Below are positions 10,501 to 21,422 of a DNA stretch of 64,000 bases, piece by piece. The notes below the pieces were generated by a model that saw nothing but the letters and a program-made list of their open reading frames with translations, did no database searches and was not told the DNA's origin. Each line of letters begins with the position of its first letter. Positions within the stretch are counted from its first letter, which is position 1. The position numbers and the translations under genes are program-made. This DNA is from Adiantum capillus-veneris (lineage: Eukaryota; Streptophyta; Polypodiopsida; Polypodiales; Pteridaceae). The stretch lies in contig CM043971.1 in assembly GCA_014529385.2 (NCBI GenBank), positions 24,543,769 through 24,607,768 on the forward strand. The letters run 5' to 3'.

Positions 10501-13500
10501 ATGGATTCCGCCAAGTCATCAGCAACAAAGAGAAAAAGACCGACAATCAAAGATGCTCTTGCAGAAGCAGAACCCTTTGACATTCCAGCAGAAACCCTCA
10601 AGCCAACCAAAACTTGGGTGGAGGAAGCAGTATTGGAGAAAGAGGGAATAAAGATCTACCAGGGGACTTTCAGAGATCCTCAAGGGCAAGCGGTGGATAT
10701 ACCGATGATCCCACAAGAGTTGGTGGATTATAGCAGGTCAGAGAACATCAGCAGGTACCTGGAAAGGGCAGACTTGCACAGATTCTTCACCTTGAGACCA
10801 TCAGGTGTAGATACAAGAAGAGTGTATGAGTTGGCAACCTCCATTCAGAAGGATGGGAAAGCCACATTGACAGCAATAGATGGAGAGAAAGTAGAGGTAC
10901 AGATCACTCCACAGCTCATTGCAGATGCATTGAAGATGCACAACAAAGGGAGCTCTGTCAGGGAAAGAAGGGAGGCTATAGAGGTTTATGGGTCCAAGAA
11001 ACAGAATGCAACCTATGGAGATATGGCAGACCAAAGAGCGACAACCCTTTGCCGACTATACAACCAGTTTCTCCATATTTGCAGTAAAAGACCGCAAAAG
11101 TATACGACACCACCCCATGCCATTGGAACTACCATCACATGGGCATTGAAGAGCAATATGCCAAAAGAGGTGAATTATGCTCAACACATCCACGAGCAAG
11201 TAATTGCCATGCACAACGAGAAGCCAAAGTATATAGGAGGAGCTGAAGTTCTGACAAGAATAGCTTATGAAGCTATTGGAGCTAGAGATCAGTGGCCAAA
11301 GGTTCCCTCCCGGAATGAGTGGCTTAGAGAAGCCGATGAGAAGGAAGAACAGCCTGAAGTATCCAAGAGGGCGTCCACAAGAGCACGCAGGAAACTAGAA
11401 ATAGTTTCAGAACCTGAAGAGGATGTGGATGAGCCGCTTATGAAGAAAGCAAAGAAGAAGGCTGCTCCCAAGAAAACCAAAAGTCACAAAGCGGCAAGAA
11501 TGGAAAGACTGGTGGAGCAGTTTAGAGCGGAAAGAGCTCTAAAGGGGGACTTTGAAGAAAAGTGGGTTCCAGACCCCACTAAAGTCGGAACTAGCTCAGC
11601 CAGGCCACATGTTGATCAATATGATCAATATATTAGAGCTTATGAGGAGTCAGAGGCTATACTGGAGCAGCAACCTGTCGAGCCATACACTGAAGAAGAA
11701 GTACAGCTTTTAAAAGCTGAGCTGAAAAAGGACGACAAGGGGAAGAAGAAAGTAGATGAGTCTACTGAACCTCAAGAGAAAGACGGGCAAGCAAACAAAG
11801 GAAAAGCCAAGATGAATGAGGACAATCAGCCCTCCTTTACTGATGTACCAAGCCCGAAGAAGACGGAAATCATTGTGGAAGAGACCACAGTAGAGATGGA
11901 CACGGCTGGTATGGAAAAGCCGGAGGCCAGCACCAAGGAAAAGGAGATAAATCCAATTCAGCAAAAGAAAAACGATTATGAGGATCTGGTAGCGATAGGG
12001 TACACTGAAGCAGAGGCCCTTGAGGCAGTTTATGGGATCACCCTACAAAAACAAGATGATCGGAGAGGGACAGAGGAAAAAATAAAGAGTACAAAAGAGA
12101 GTGAAGAGAAACTGGACGAGCAAAACGTACTAGAAGAGCCGAAGCCAGTGGAGGTGGTGGCAGAAAAAGCTTTAGAGTTGACAGATGAAGATGAAAAATA
12201 CATGCACATGGTGCATGAACTGCTCAGCAAGATCAAGGAAAGATCCAAGGCAAAGGAAGTGGAGATTGAGACAGCCAAACAAAGGGAAGCCGAGTTGCAG
12301 AGGAAATTAGAGAATGCTATGACTGAATCTGAAAGTCATAAAGCATCACTCTACGACGCGGAAAACGAGAGAGACGGCTTGATACTCCAGCTAGCCGAGG
12401 CTTCAAGAGAAGTAACAAGTGCACAGGAAGCAAGGGAGCGGATGGAAGACGACTTGGAGGCGGCTAAAGATGAGCTCATTGAGCTAAGGGAAAGAGTCGA
12501 GCTCCAAGAAAGAACAATCACTAGACTCAGGACTACCCCTAGAGCTAGCAGAGCAGGAACCGAACAAGAGGGAGCTCTTGTACCAGCTCTGGAAGACCAG
12601 GTCCGAAGCTTACAAAGAGAGCTAAGATTAGAGCAAGTGCAAAGGTTGCACATTGCGGAGGGATCATTGGCAGCAGAGGAGAGGCTCACTTTAGAAAATC
12701 AAACACTAAGAACAGAGAATGAGACCCTCCGCAAACAGCTCCAAGATCTACAAGAGCAACAAAGAAGAGAGACAGAGACACCACAAGACGGATCAGGTGG
12801 AGCAGCCATAGAGCTACCAGAAACTGGAGAGGCAACCACAATTGAAGATCCAGCCCCAGTTCAAGAGGTGGCCTCAACTTCAAGAATCTCTGAAGAAGAA
12901 GAACAAAGGCTCCATGACCAAATAGAAAAGTCAGCAGAAGAGAGTGCCAAGGCGGAAATGGAATGGGAGAGGAGACTCCTAATCTCCATTAGACTTCAGG
13001 GACTAGACACAAAAGTGCTCCATGAAGAGTGGATGCAATCCAGCCTGCCTTTCCCTTTGATGAAGTTTGAAGTGATAAAAACGAAAAAGAGAATAAAGGA
13101 GGAGCAGTATGTCGCTCTTTACGAAGGCGACATCACAAAAGAGGAACAATCAAAGAAGATTGTAGATTCGTAGCCTAGATGGAGGAAAGGTTGGCTGAAC
13201 AAATACCCAGCCTACCTCATCTACTTGGTGGAGGCACCAAAGGAGATTCGGGAGAATTCAACCTTCTGCCCGGTGCCAAGAGTCAGAAACTGGAAAGAGC
13301 ATGGCAAGATTGCAGAAAAGAAGGCAAATTGGCTTAATTATCCCAGGATGCCAGGACCAAAGGCAGGAGAGAGAATAGGTAAAGCCTACATGGTGAAAAC
13401 CCTAACGGGCACCATCAAGCTCTTTACTGGCTCTCCTGACCTTTCGTGTCAGATGCTCAAGAAAATTTGCAGGACTCTCTTAGCTTGCATTGAAGTGTTC

Positions 13501-13776
13501 GCGCCAGATAAAGCCACGACCTCGAGTCTACTATCGACGGCCGACACAGTGACAAATATGATGTATGACCTTTCATTGCAGCCTTCTCCAAAAGTGTTGC
13601 ACCTCCTATACCAGAGGATTATTTTTTTGCCTAGCTTCCACATGCAAACATTCCAAGAAGCTTTCTACACCGGCTTTTTCACCCGCGAAAGCAAAATATT
13701 CGGCCCAACCTTGACCATCGGCAACCTACGATACGAATCACATTTGCAGATGCTCAAGACGACAGGACTTTATTGA
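10501..13776 (+). pseudogene. G1 accessory ORF (aORF), about 1,090 codons with one in-frame TAG
   Basis: The ORF starts at ATG 10501 and is open to TAG 13171-13173, then continues in the same frame to TGA 13774-13776. Residues 1-270 form a globular region with a basic start (SATKRKRP) and motifs such as RYLERADLHRFF and TLCRLYNQFLHIC. This resembles the plant transposon-associated N-terminal domain found in accessory ORFs of plant Ty3/gypsy elements; that assignment is tentative. Residues 280-560 are highly charged and low in complexity. Residues 570-760 are a long coiled coil (ELIELRERVELQERTITRLR). The C-terminal 300 residues are again globular. A related, decayed fragment at 46890-47740 on the minus strand reads through the position matching the TAG. 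This shows that the two parts form one ancestral protein. Its function is unknown. Confidence 0.85.
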
Positions 13777-13813
13777 CCAAGCATAAAAGTCATGTCAGGG
13801 ACGACATGAACGC

Positions 13814-13825
13814 GGAGGGGGGGAG
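13814..13825 (+). promoter_or_regulatory. G1 polypurine tract
   Basis: A 12-base purine run (GGAGGGGGGGAG) directly abuts TGTTGAGCC, the presumed first bases of the 3' LTR. This is the standard plus-strand primer position. Confidence 0.85.
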
Positions 13826-14762
13826 TGTTGAGCCAGCAGAGGATCACACCCACATTTTTGCTCACACTCATCATTTTTGTAACCATTGATTGTAATAAAT
13901 GTCTTTCCGACATTGATTTTGAATTGAGCCATTCATTAAGTAACGGGACTCAATTGAGTTTCCAGCTTGTAATCCCGAAGTAATTTCACTTGCTGATGTA
14001 ATTAGTTAGAGATGTTCTCACCTCCAAGGCTGAGGTATATAAGCCAAAGTTTTGTAACCTAAAAGAGGATTCAGATTATTAATCAAAGTGAGTTTTTTGA
14101 GCGCCGTGACTGTGTCTGAGAGAGAGAGAGAGAGAGTCTTATCTACTTGCTACACGAGCTACGGAGCCGCCATTTGAGAAGCGACACCGCCATTGTGTTA
14201 GCAACGGCGAGAGCTACGCACTGATACCAAGAGTGCGCGCTATCGGCTTCTATGTGTGGTAAGTTCCTACGAGCTTCGGTGCGAGTTTTCTTCCAACTCG
14301 TGTGTCAGAATAGAGCGTGCAGCATATCTATAGAACCACAATGAGTAGAGCTACGCATTCGTACCATCGGGGTCAAGTTTTGATCACCTGTATTTTTCGG
14401 CCTGTCTTCATACGCGTTTACCGCACGGAGTGGTTATAGGTTGATTTTGCAGTTCAAGTCTTTAGGGTGTTGTTCTTACCTAGTGTATAGACTTCCCCTT
14501 GAGTTTGAGATCGATTCAATGATTCTAGATCCTGTTTCGTATAGCATTCGTTCGTAGTACGGATTTCAGTCACTTGCATATTTTAGAACTTAGATTTGAT
14601 TTCCTTAGTAGTGATTGTCATTAGAAGGTCGAGTAGGTGATTTGACACCCACCTAGTTGTTTCCATGAGCCTGCGGGTCAAGCTTCGTCCTCGTCTGACA
14701 AATTCTGTTGTTGGTTGAGTTCTCGCTATTTAGCTTCCGCTAGCGGCGTAACCGCCTTAACA
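13826..14762 (+). repeat. G1 3' LTR
   Basis: The LTR starts at TGTTGAGCC right after the polypurine tract. The 3' end is placed at CCTTAACA (14762), the last CA before the tandem repeat that follows. This end is a guess because the 5' LTR is not in the window. It contains a TATA box near 14036, a short (GA)n run near 14120 and several imperfect inverted motifs. The estimated length is about 940 bp. Confidence 0.7.
14036..14043 (+). promoter_or_regulatory. TATA box in G1 LTR
   Basis: TATATAAG lies about 210 bases into the LTR, preceded by a GC-richer stretch. This is a typical core-promoter position for an LTR and would mark the U3/R junction just downstream. Confidence 0.6.
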
Positions 14763-14764
14763 TC

Positions 14765-15240
14765 AAGTGTGAGCTTTCACTTTACACTTGAATCATGATA
14801 AATAAATCACTTAATCTATCTCTATAACTTCCAAGTGTGAGTAAACTCTACACAAAGCAAGATATCTGTAAAATACCTATCTAAATTACCTCCAAGTGTG
14901 AGTGTAACTCTACACGTGGCAATCAATCAAAATTTGCTACTTCTCTAAATCTCTTCTAGGTGTGAGAATACCTCTACACAAACAGAGAGATTATTATTTA
15001 ATCTACTTAAATTATTTGTAGTGTGAGTATTATTCTACACACGACAGACAATCATTAGATAAATCTAACCTAAGTTACTTCTAAGTGTGAACATAGTTCA
15101 ACACAAAGCAAATAAATGCTAACTTTAACTATCTTAGATCGCCTCCGAGTGTGATTTTTTCTCTACACAAGGCAAGTAATCATTAACTACCTTACTTAAT
15201 TTACCTCCAGGTGTAAGATATACTTCATACAAAGCAGATA
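14765..15240 (+). repeat. Eight-copy degenerate tandem repeat, period 61-68 bp
   Basis: The core CCAAGTGTGAG, a 5-8 base spacer, then CTCTACACAAAGCAA recurs with starts near 14765, 14833, 14894, 14958, 15019, 15083, 15147 and 15209. Intervals are 68, 61, 64, 61, 64, 64 and 62. GTGTGAG and CTCTACAC can pair imperfectly, so each unit could form a small hairpin. Units differ strongly between the cores. The array directly follows the G1 LTR. Confidence 0.85.
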
Positions 15241-15535
15241 AAGACTCAAAACTCCAAAGCCTAAAAAATGATTTTTACTAAAAAAACTTATATGACTAAA
15301 TTTAAACTGACTTTTTAATATTTTTCTTAATGTTCTAAAGATCACTTATAGATGAAATAAGGAAAGAGAGATCAATAGAATGAGGAAAACAATCCGTTTT
15401 CACGGTATATACAGAGCTATATTTTGATCGTGACAGTATTTCGATCAAAACTATAAGAAATTATACGGTATTGTGGTTTTGCTAATGTGGCATCGTATTA
15501 TACGATCGAATAAAGATAGGTGTCATATAAAACGT
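15241..15535. other. AT-rich flank between tandem repeat and G2
   Basis: No gene is seen. The stretch holds several short near-palindromes built on TATTATACGATCG (near 15490-15510). The same TATTATACG text occurs just after the other end of G2 (near 24008), so G2 lies inside one older sequence. Confidence 0.5.
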
Positions 15536-16583
15536 TGTCATCCCGTGGCACATGCATAATGTGAAAACTAAAATATCTACCTCACTCTCGATGCTTTTGT
15601 TATGTGGGACCGAATGCTATAATGTACATAGTGTGATATATGCGAGAATAGATGCCATGGTTGCAGTCGTGTGCATACCTTGTCAGGCAGGCGAGGCCCT
15701 AGACATGGCACTATGGCATTATTTTTAGATAAATATATGCATATTTTTCTTTAGAAAGGTAAAAATGTCAAGTGTATCAAAGTGGCACGCTCGTTTTGCC
15801 TAGAAAGTTCAATGCGGACAATCTCGGCCAAAAATAGCAGCTTGCGTGTGCTGGCGTAAAAGACGTGTCCAAAGTGCTTACCAAGTGGAAAAAATGAGTT
15901 TCAACATGAAATTTGATCATAATTATATTTTTCCACAATTTTAAGGATTTTTCCCAAGTCGTTTGAGCTTTTTACGAGCAAAAAGTGGCATTTTTGGGCT
16001 AAAAATGACTAAAATGGCCTTAAAATGGTCACAAATAGCCTCAAAATAGCTCATAATAGCTATAAATGCCACATCAACGATGGTTCCATCTTTGCTCAAG
16101 TTGTGTGGAAAATTTTAGAGCCAAGAATAAGCTCATTTGGGCACATGAGCAAGGAGATACCACCATTCCTTTACAGGGTGCTAGTGCTGTCTCGTGTTGC
16201 TTCCACTACATGGTTGAGGCTGTGAGGCCTCCCATTAGGGTTTCCCCTCCTCAAATAACTACTTGAGATTTTCCAATGAAGTATTGAAGCTTCCAAGAAA
16301 TGGTCATGACGAGGAATCAAAGCGTAAATTTAGGGTTTTTAACAAGTCGAATGAGCACTGCATATGTGCAATTGGGAGGAGCAATGCTACACCTAATCTT
16401 CACACTCACAAGAATTTTGAGTTGATCTAGGTTCATTTTCAAAGTGGAGCTTTCATGGCTGGAGTTTTGTTCTTTTTTAGTGTGTTTTTGTCTTCAAATC
16501 ATCTACGCCTTGCTTGAATTTGCTACGAATCCTCACAGATAGAGGCCCGACGCTTTCCTAGTCACACTGCGCACTTCTTGACA
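15536..16583 (+). repeat. G2 5' LTR
   Basis: It starts TGTCATCCCGTGGCACATG and ends CTTCTTGACA. The 3' LTR has the same ends with substitutions. The bases after it (CATTTTTGGTGAACCCGATG) should hold the primer-binding site. They do not show the usual initiator-Met motif TGGTATCAGAGC, and no tRNA match was recognised. Confidence 0.9.
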
Positions 16584-16712
16584 CATTTTTGGTGAACCCG
16601 ATGCGAAGTAGGCTAGGGTGAGGGTTCAAAAAATTCATTGAGGGTTTCAAACTAAATCTTTAAAGCTATGGAGAAATAAGAGCAATAGGGGGTTCGGTTT
16701 GATCCAGTCACA

Positions 16713-18193
16713 ATGCAAATGTTTCAAGCTTTTGTAGTGTTTATGCAGCAGCAGCAAGCTGCAGAAAGGAGGGAGCTTTCCTCAACCAAAGCACTTCAAT
16801 ACGTGGTAAAGAATATGGACCAATTCAAAGGTAAAGATGTAACAAAGTATCTTTGTGGATATGTAAAGAGATGGAGCTTCATCGAGTGCCCGAAGCGGAG
16901 ATGGTGCAAAGTTTTGAACTGGTTGTGGTTCCCAAGATCAGAGAGCATGTAAGGGGAATTAGAAATGAGCATGGGGCAACTTGGGAAACGTTCAAATTAG
17001 CTTTGAAGGAAGAGTATTTCATGGAGGACTCCGAAAGGGTAACAAAGAGGACTTTTTTAGAGTGGGTAGTTTGGCCAAAAGAGGGACTCTCGCCTACCCA
17101 ACTGCTAAGGGAATTCGAGCGCCGTTATGATCAACTTTCAAGGACTAAGAAGGCTACCCTAAACTTAGAGAAGACAAAGCTCTTTTTGCAGGCCGCACGT
17201 AAAGAGATTCAAGAGAAGTTAGAGCTACTACTTGAGGATAAGGATAAGGAACAAGGCTTAAAGACTAATTGGAATGAAGTTGAAGATGCCATTTCGCTAC
17301 TAACTAAGCGACAACGATGAAGAGACAAGATGATAGTGAACCCTACTCAAGTTCCAAGTGTTCCCGAGAGTCCTATAAAGCCTGTTATTGGGGTTCCAAA
17401 GAGTGACAAGTCCATTCTAGATGATATTGTCAAGGGAATACAAGAGCTCAAGTTAAAGCTTACAAGGCTAGAAGAAAAGGGGCAACCATCAGGAAAATCT
17501 ACAGGGCAAAGACCTCAAAGCACAGAAGGCTTTGTAAATAGATGCATATGGTGCGATAGTACTGACCATGGAAGGAGGGATTGTGAAAGTTTTAAAGACG
17601 CTTTGACAAAGGATCTTGTTTTCTTTAAAGATGGAAAATTTCACTTAAGTGAAACAGGTAAGCTCTTGGGAACAAACTTTGGCAAAGGCGGGATAAAGAA
17701 GCTAGTTGAGGACATGGCTACTAGCCTTGCCATCTCAATGGTTGAGGCAACCACCTATGGGTTGAAGGTGGACCCTATTAAGAAAAAAGGACTAGTCAAA
17801 GTTGGAGAAGAGGAGTCTAATGGTATTGGAGAGCTATGGCCATGTGCTATAGAGTCTTCCATGAAGGGTAAAATGACTACAGAGGTTTTACATGAAGCTG
17901 GAGATTGTATTCGGCTTGAAACAGCTTGGAATGACCCTGTGGACTCTTTGTCAGTGCATGTATACATTGCTAAATGTCAAGAAAATGAGGCCATTGTCAA
18001 AGAGAAACGTAGGCATGAGAATGGGGATGAAGGGCCTTCAAAACAGGCGACGAGGAGTGGAGGTAGAAATGACACAGTGCCTCCTAGATCTCCTTCCCCG
18101 CAACAGATGCCTGTCCCCGAAGTGCCTATGCAGGAAGCCTCTAAAGAAAAGAAGAAAGAAGCAACAAAATCCAAATCAAAGGGTCCGGCCTAA
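16713..18193 (+). pseudogene. G2 gag
   Basis: The N-terminal part (16713-16952, Gln-rich FMQQQQAAERRE) is frameshifted near 16850-16900 into the main frame from 16853. That frame shows a Retrotrans_gag-like core (TWETFKLALKEEYF, LSPTQLLREFERRYDQL). A TGA at 17318-17320 interrupts it, and the same frame then carries a CCHC knuckle CIWCDSTDHGRRDC near 17545-17590 (CX2CX4HX4C) and a charged tail to TAA 18191-18193. Gag packages the element RNA. The knuckle and its neighbourhood match the gag type that goes with the fungal-like RT clade in plants (recalled, not searched). Confidence 0.8.
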
Positions 18194-19129
18194 AAACTCC
18201 AATCCAATATAGAGGTGGCAACGGATCTCAAAAAGGTTTTCGAAGAGAGGATTCTAAACAGTAAGGTGGAATTTACCTTGGGTGAGGTCCTTGGTATAGC
18301 AAAGCGGGAATTCCATGAAGAAATAATGGATATCATAAAGAGGAAGTGGCAGTCTCTTACTGAATCTATCCATGTATAGGGTGAAGAAGAGACTTTAAAT
18401 GCATAGGGTGTACAAGTCTATGGCGAGCAAGGTGAAGAAACTATTGTTGGATGCTACAAGTCTAGGGGAGGAGTAAAACACATTCGCTTCTTGGATGATG
18501 ATGATGAAGTGGAGACCACTCACAAGAGCTACTACTTGAAGAGTCACTGGGCAAGAGCAACTACTGAGACCTTGGTAAAAGTGGGAGACTTAGAAGAGCC
18601 ATACATTGCATTGATAGATCATGGGTCAGAAATTAACCTCATGTCAAAGAGTCTTTATCAAAAAGGAAAATGGCCAATTGATATAAATCATGGATGGATG
18701 ATTCGTGCAGCGAACAACTCATCAGGAGGAGCTTGTACAAATGTAAAGATGACTATAGGGGATGTGAAAGATGACCAAAATTTCTTTGTGCAGGATATGT
18801 CTACATACCCTCTTATCCTTGGGCAGCCATACATCACTGCTACTCACATGGAAACCAAGGTGATGGATGATGGGTCAGCTTATGCAAGAATAAGGAGCAG
18901 GGATGGGAAGCGTGCAATACAGTTCCTTACTGTTTGTGTGGACCATGAAAGGAATCGTGAAAGTCTTAGAGAGCAACCCTTGCCAAAGACAAATAAAGAA
19001 TTCAAGGACTACAGGGATATGAGGGTTTTTGGCCATGTACCATTGTATAGCGGGATTGCAGTGGTACAAGAAGAGAAAGGTTCTCGTATGATGTATATAC
19101 AAAGGAAACATTTTCTACAAGTTTTGTAG
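18194..19129 (+). pseudogene. G2 protease
   Basis: The frame continues from gag through several stops and reopens at about 18491. The retropepsin active site appears as ALIDHGSEINLMSKSLY; the usual DSG or DTG is DHG here, a known variant in this clade as far as I recall. PLILGQPYITAT near 18811-18845 is the second hallmark strand. The region 18194-18490 contains in-frame stops but readable sequence (LGEVLGIAKREFHEEIMDIIKRK). A frameshift between 19129 and 19219 separates it from RT. Confidence 0.75.
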
Positions 19130-19218
19130 GATTATCAGACTATGGATCTATTGCTTTTACAGAGTGTGAGGACTTAAAGCGGGGTGAACGACAACATGTA
19201 AATACTGTACAAAGAGGT

Positions 19219-20688
19219 TTGAAGATGAATGGTTTGCTAGAAGATGATGAATGCATTGCAGGTGTGTTTGGTGAGTGTTCGTTTGTGGATACTATGCAAA
19301 ATTTGGAGTCTTTAGTGGATTGCAATTTTCATATGGGAAGTGAGGTCGTGAAAGTATGCTCAAGAGAAATGTACAAAGTCATTGAGGATTTCAAAAATTC
19401 TCAAAGTGTTGATGCACGAGTGGAGACCAAGTATAAGTCTGTGGCAAAGAAAGTGAAACCAGTGGCATTACCTCTACCAAAGGACTGTACGAATAAGATG
19501 GAACAAGCTGCTTTGCAACCTAGTCTTTGTGAGCCGAGCAAGATTGGGCATAAATTTACACATGACACTTTGAAGGAGTTAAAGAATTGTTGCAAGGACA
19601 GTTTGAAAGATGTTGAAAGAGTATGCTTTGAAGGAATGCTTGGCAAACATGGAAAGGCTTTTGCATTTGAGCCGTATGAGATAGGGTGTGTTGATCCATC
19701 CATTGTTGCTCCTATGATGATATTCACTGTCCCTCATGTACCTTGGAACTTGAGGCCTATTCCTATTCCAAAGGATCATTTGCCAAAACTCACTGAGTTG
19801 TTTAATAAAAAGATCAAGATGGGTATTTTGGAGCCTTCTTGTGCTCCATATTCAAACAGGTGGTTCATAGTTCCAAAGAAAATTGGTTCTTTACGCTTTA
19901 TTCAGGATATGCAACCTGTAAATAAGGTGACAATCAGAAATGTGGGTATAGGGCCAATTGTCGATGAGTTTGCAGAGGCATTTGCTGGAAGGGCAATATT
20001 TTCTATGGGAGATTTGTACTCAGGGTATGATCAATCCCAACTAGCAATGGAAAGCAGGGACCTGACTACCATGAGGAGACCCTTGGGTTTAGTAAGGATG
20101 TGCACCTTACCTCAGGGGGCAACTAATTCAGTTGCACATATGATGAACGGTATGAACAAAGTCCTACATGACTTCATACCGCAAACTACAATGCCTTTCC
20201 TTGATGATGTGCCAATCAAAGGATGTGATGTAAGCGATATAGATGTGGCTCTCGACTTGAGGGAGTGCCACAAGTATGTGGAAAACCAGATCAATGATTG
20301 TGATAATATCTTGTCGAGGTTGGAAGAGGTGAACCTTACCTTGTCTGGCCAAAAGTCAGTGTTTGGTGTAAGCGAAGTTCTTATTGTGGGACATATGTGC
20401 AGACCATATGGTAGAAGGCCTTGTCCTGCAAAGATTGATGCAATTCAAAGAATGAAAGAGAAATGTAAAAATGTCACTGAGGTTCGAAGGTTCTTGGGTG
20501 CATGCGTGTTTTATGTTATCTGGATTCCGCATTATGCACGTGTGGCAGAACCTTTGTATCAACCTTTGAGAAAGAACCAAAAGTTTCAATGGAAAGAAAT
20601 GCATACTCATGCCATGAGAAAATTAAAGAAGTTGCTGCTTATGTCTCCAACTTTGAGGAAAGCAAACTATGAATGTGGAAATATGTAA
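19219..20688 (+). pseudogene. G2 reverse transcriptase, fungal-like type
   Basis: The 489-codon stretch has RT motifs in order: WFIVPKKIGSLRFIQDMQPVN, GDLYSGYDQSQLAMESRDLT, TLPQGATNSVAHMMNGMN and FLDDVPIKG with the catalytic DD at about 20197-20208. The signature set of IQDMQPVN, RDLTT after the GYDQ motif, LPQGATNS and DDVPIKG is what I associate with basidiomycete Ty3/gypsy RTs, in contrast to FGLTNAPATFQ in ordinary plant gypsy elements (seen in G1 and G3). The conserved Asp in the first catalytic motif (GDLYSGYD) is present. A frameshift near 20680 moves the reading into the RNase H frame. Confidence 0.85.
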
Positions 20689-21422
20689 TTGTGACAGTGG
20701 ATACTAGCCCCACAAGAATTGGATGGGCGATTGGCCAAGACAATGATAATGGCAAGCGATATGTGGTGATATTTGGAGCAAAAGTCCTAAGTGCTCGTCA
20801 ACGCAACTATCCACAGGTAAAAAGAGAGTTATGGGGAGTAGTCATAGCTTTGAAATGTGACAAAGAGTATTTGATAGGAGCAAATGTAATAGTGGAGACT
20901 GATTGTCTACCCCTTCTTGGAATGATCACAAGCTGCTCAACTCCCGACATTGCTATGTTGAGATGGATTGCCTACATAAAGTCTTTGAATCCAAAATTTA
21001 AGCATATTGCAGGGAAAGATAATCCAGTTGCGGATATGCTTTCAACAGCAAGGTATGAAAATGAAGAAGACATGGTTGTCGAGGGTGATGATGTAGGCAC
21101 ACACTTCTATAGTATCTCTCATGCCAAGGGTGATCATGTTTGCCTATCAAATACACTTGAGTCATTTACAGAGGACCTATATCAAGGTGACTGGTTGCTC
21201 ATTGGACGCTATTTGAGCATTTTGACAAGGCAAGAAGGGTGGACTGATCAAGAGTTCAAAAGAATACGGAGAAAGTACTATGGATACTTTTTTAAAGATG
21301 GATACTTATGGAAGCGTCCAAAACAAAGAAATAGAATGCCGATGAGAGTCCTGAATGATAAGGATGCTCAAAATGAGCTTATGAAAAAGTTTCATGTGTA
21401 TGGGCCACCTTTACTAAAATGA
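20673..21422 (+). pseudogene. G2 RNase H and integrase N-terminus
   Basis: RNase H motifs are visible: VTVDTSPTRIGWAIGQ (first Asp), RQRNYPQVKRELWGVVIALK (Glu), VETDCLPLLGM (Asp) and KDNPVADMLS (last Asp). The C-terminal 100 residues enter the integrase zinc-binding region (FKRIRRKYYGYFFKDGYLWKR; MKKFHVYG). The stretch overlaps the next open frame by four bases after a frameshift. The four catalytic acidic residues are retained, so decay here is through frame breaks, not active-site loss. Confidence 0.8.

Larger units (their letters stand above)
1..14762 (+). mobile_element. Ty3/gypsy-type LTR retrotransposon G1, 5' end outside window
   Basis: A large LTR retrotransposon enters the window inside gag and runs to a 3' LTR. 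The order seen is gag zinc knuckle, retropepsin-like domain, RT, RNase H, integrase, a second retropepsin-like domain, a Trp-Lys repeat tail, a 3-kb spacer with palindromes, a long accessory ORF, a polypurine tract and the LTR. RT before integrase places it in Ty3/gypsy. The gag-pol frame is broken by stops at 402, 891, 3504, 4047, 6172 and 7102, and by one frameshift near 4600, so this copy is dead. The stop at 891 could instead be a genuine gag/pol boundary. No second plant-type RNase H is visible, so membership in the Tat clade is not supported despite the 3' accessory ORF. The 5' LTR, primer site and target duplication lie outside the window. Confidence 0.9.

Noticed and set aside
10519-12883. 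Antisense Ser- and Leu-rich frames under the accessory ORF
   Set aside because: Complement of a Glu/Lys/Ala-rich coiled coil gives Ser/Leu/Phe-rich frames; the sense frame is far longer and has a homologue.
14400-14420. CATACGCGT in the G1 LTR as a further palindrome copy
   Set aside because: Only a partial half-site matches and the other half is absent.
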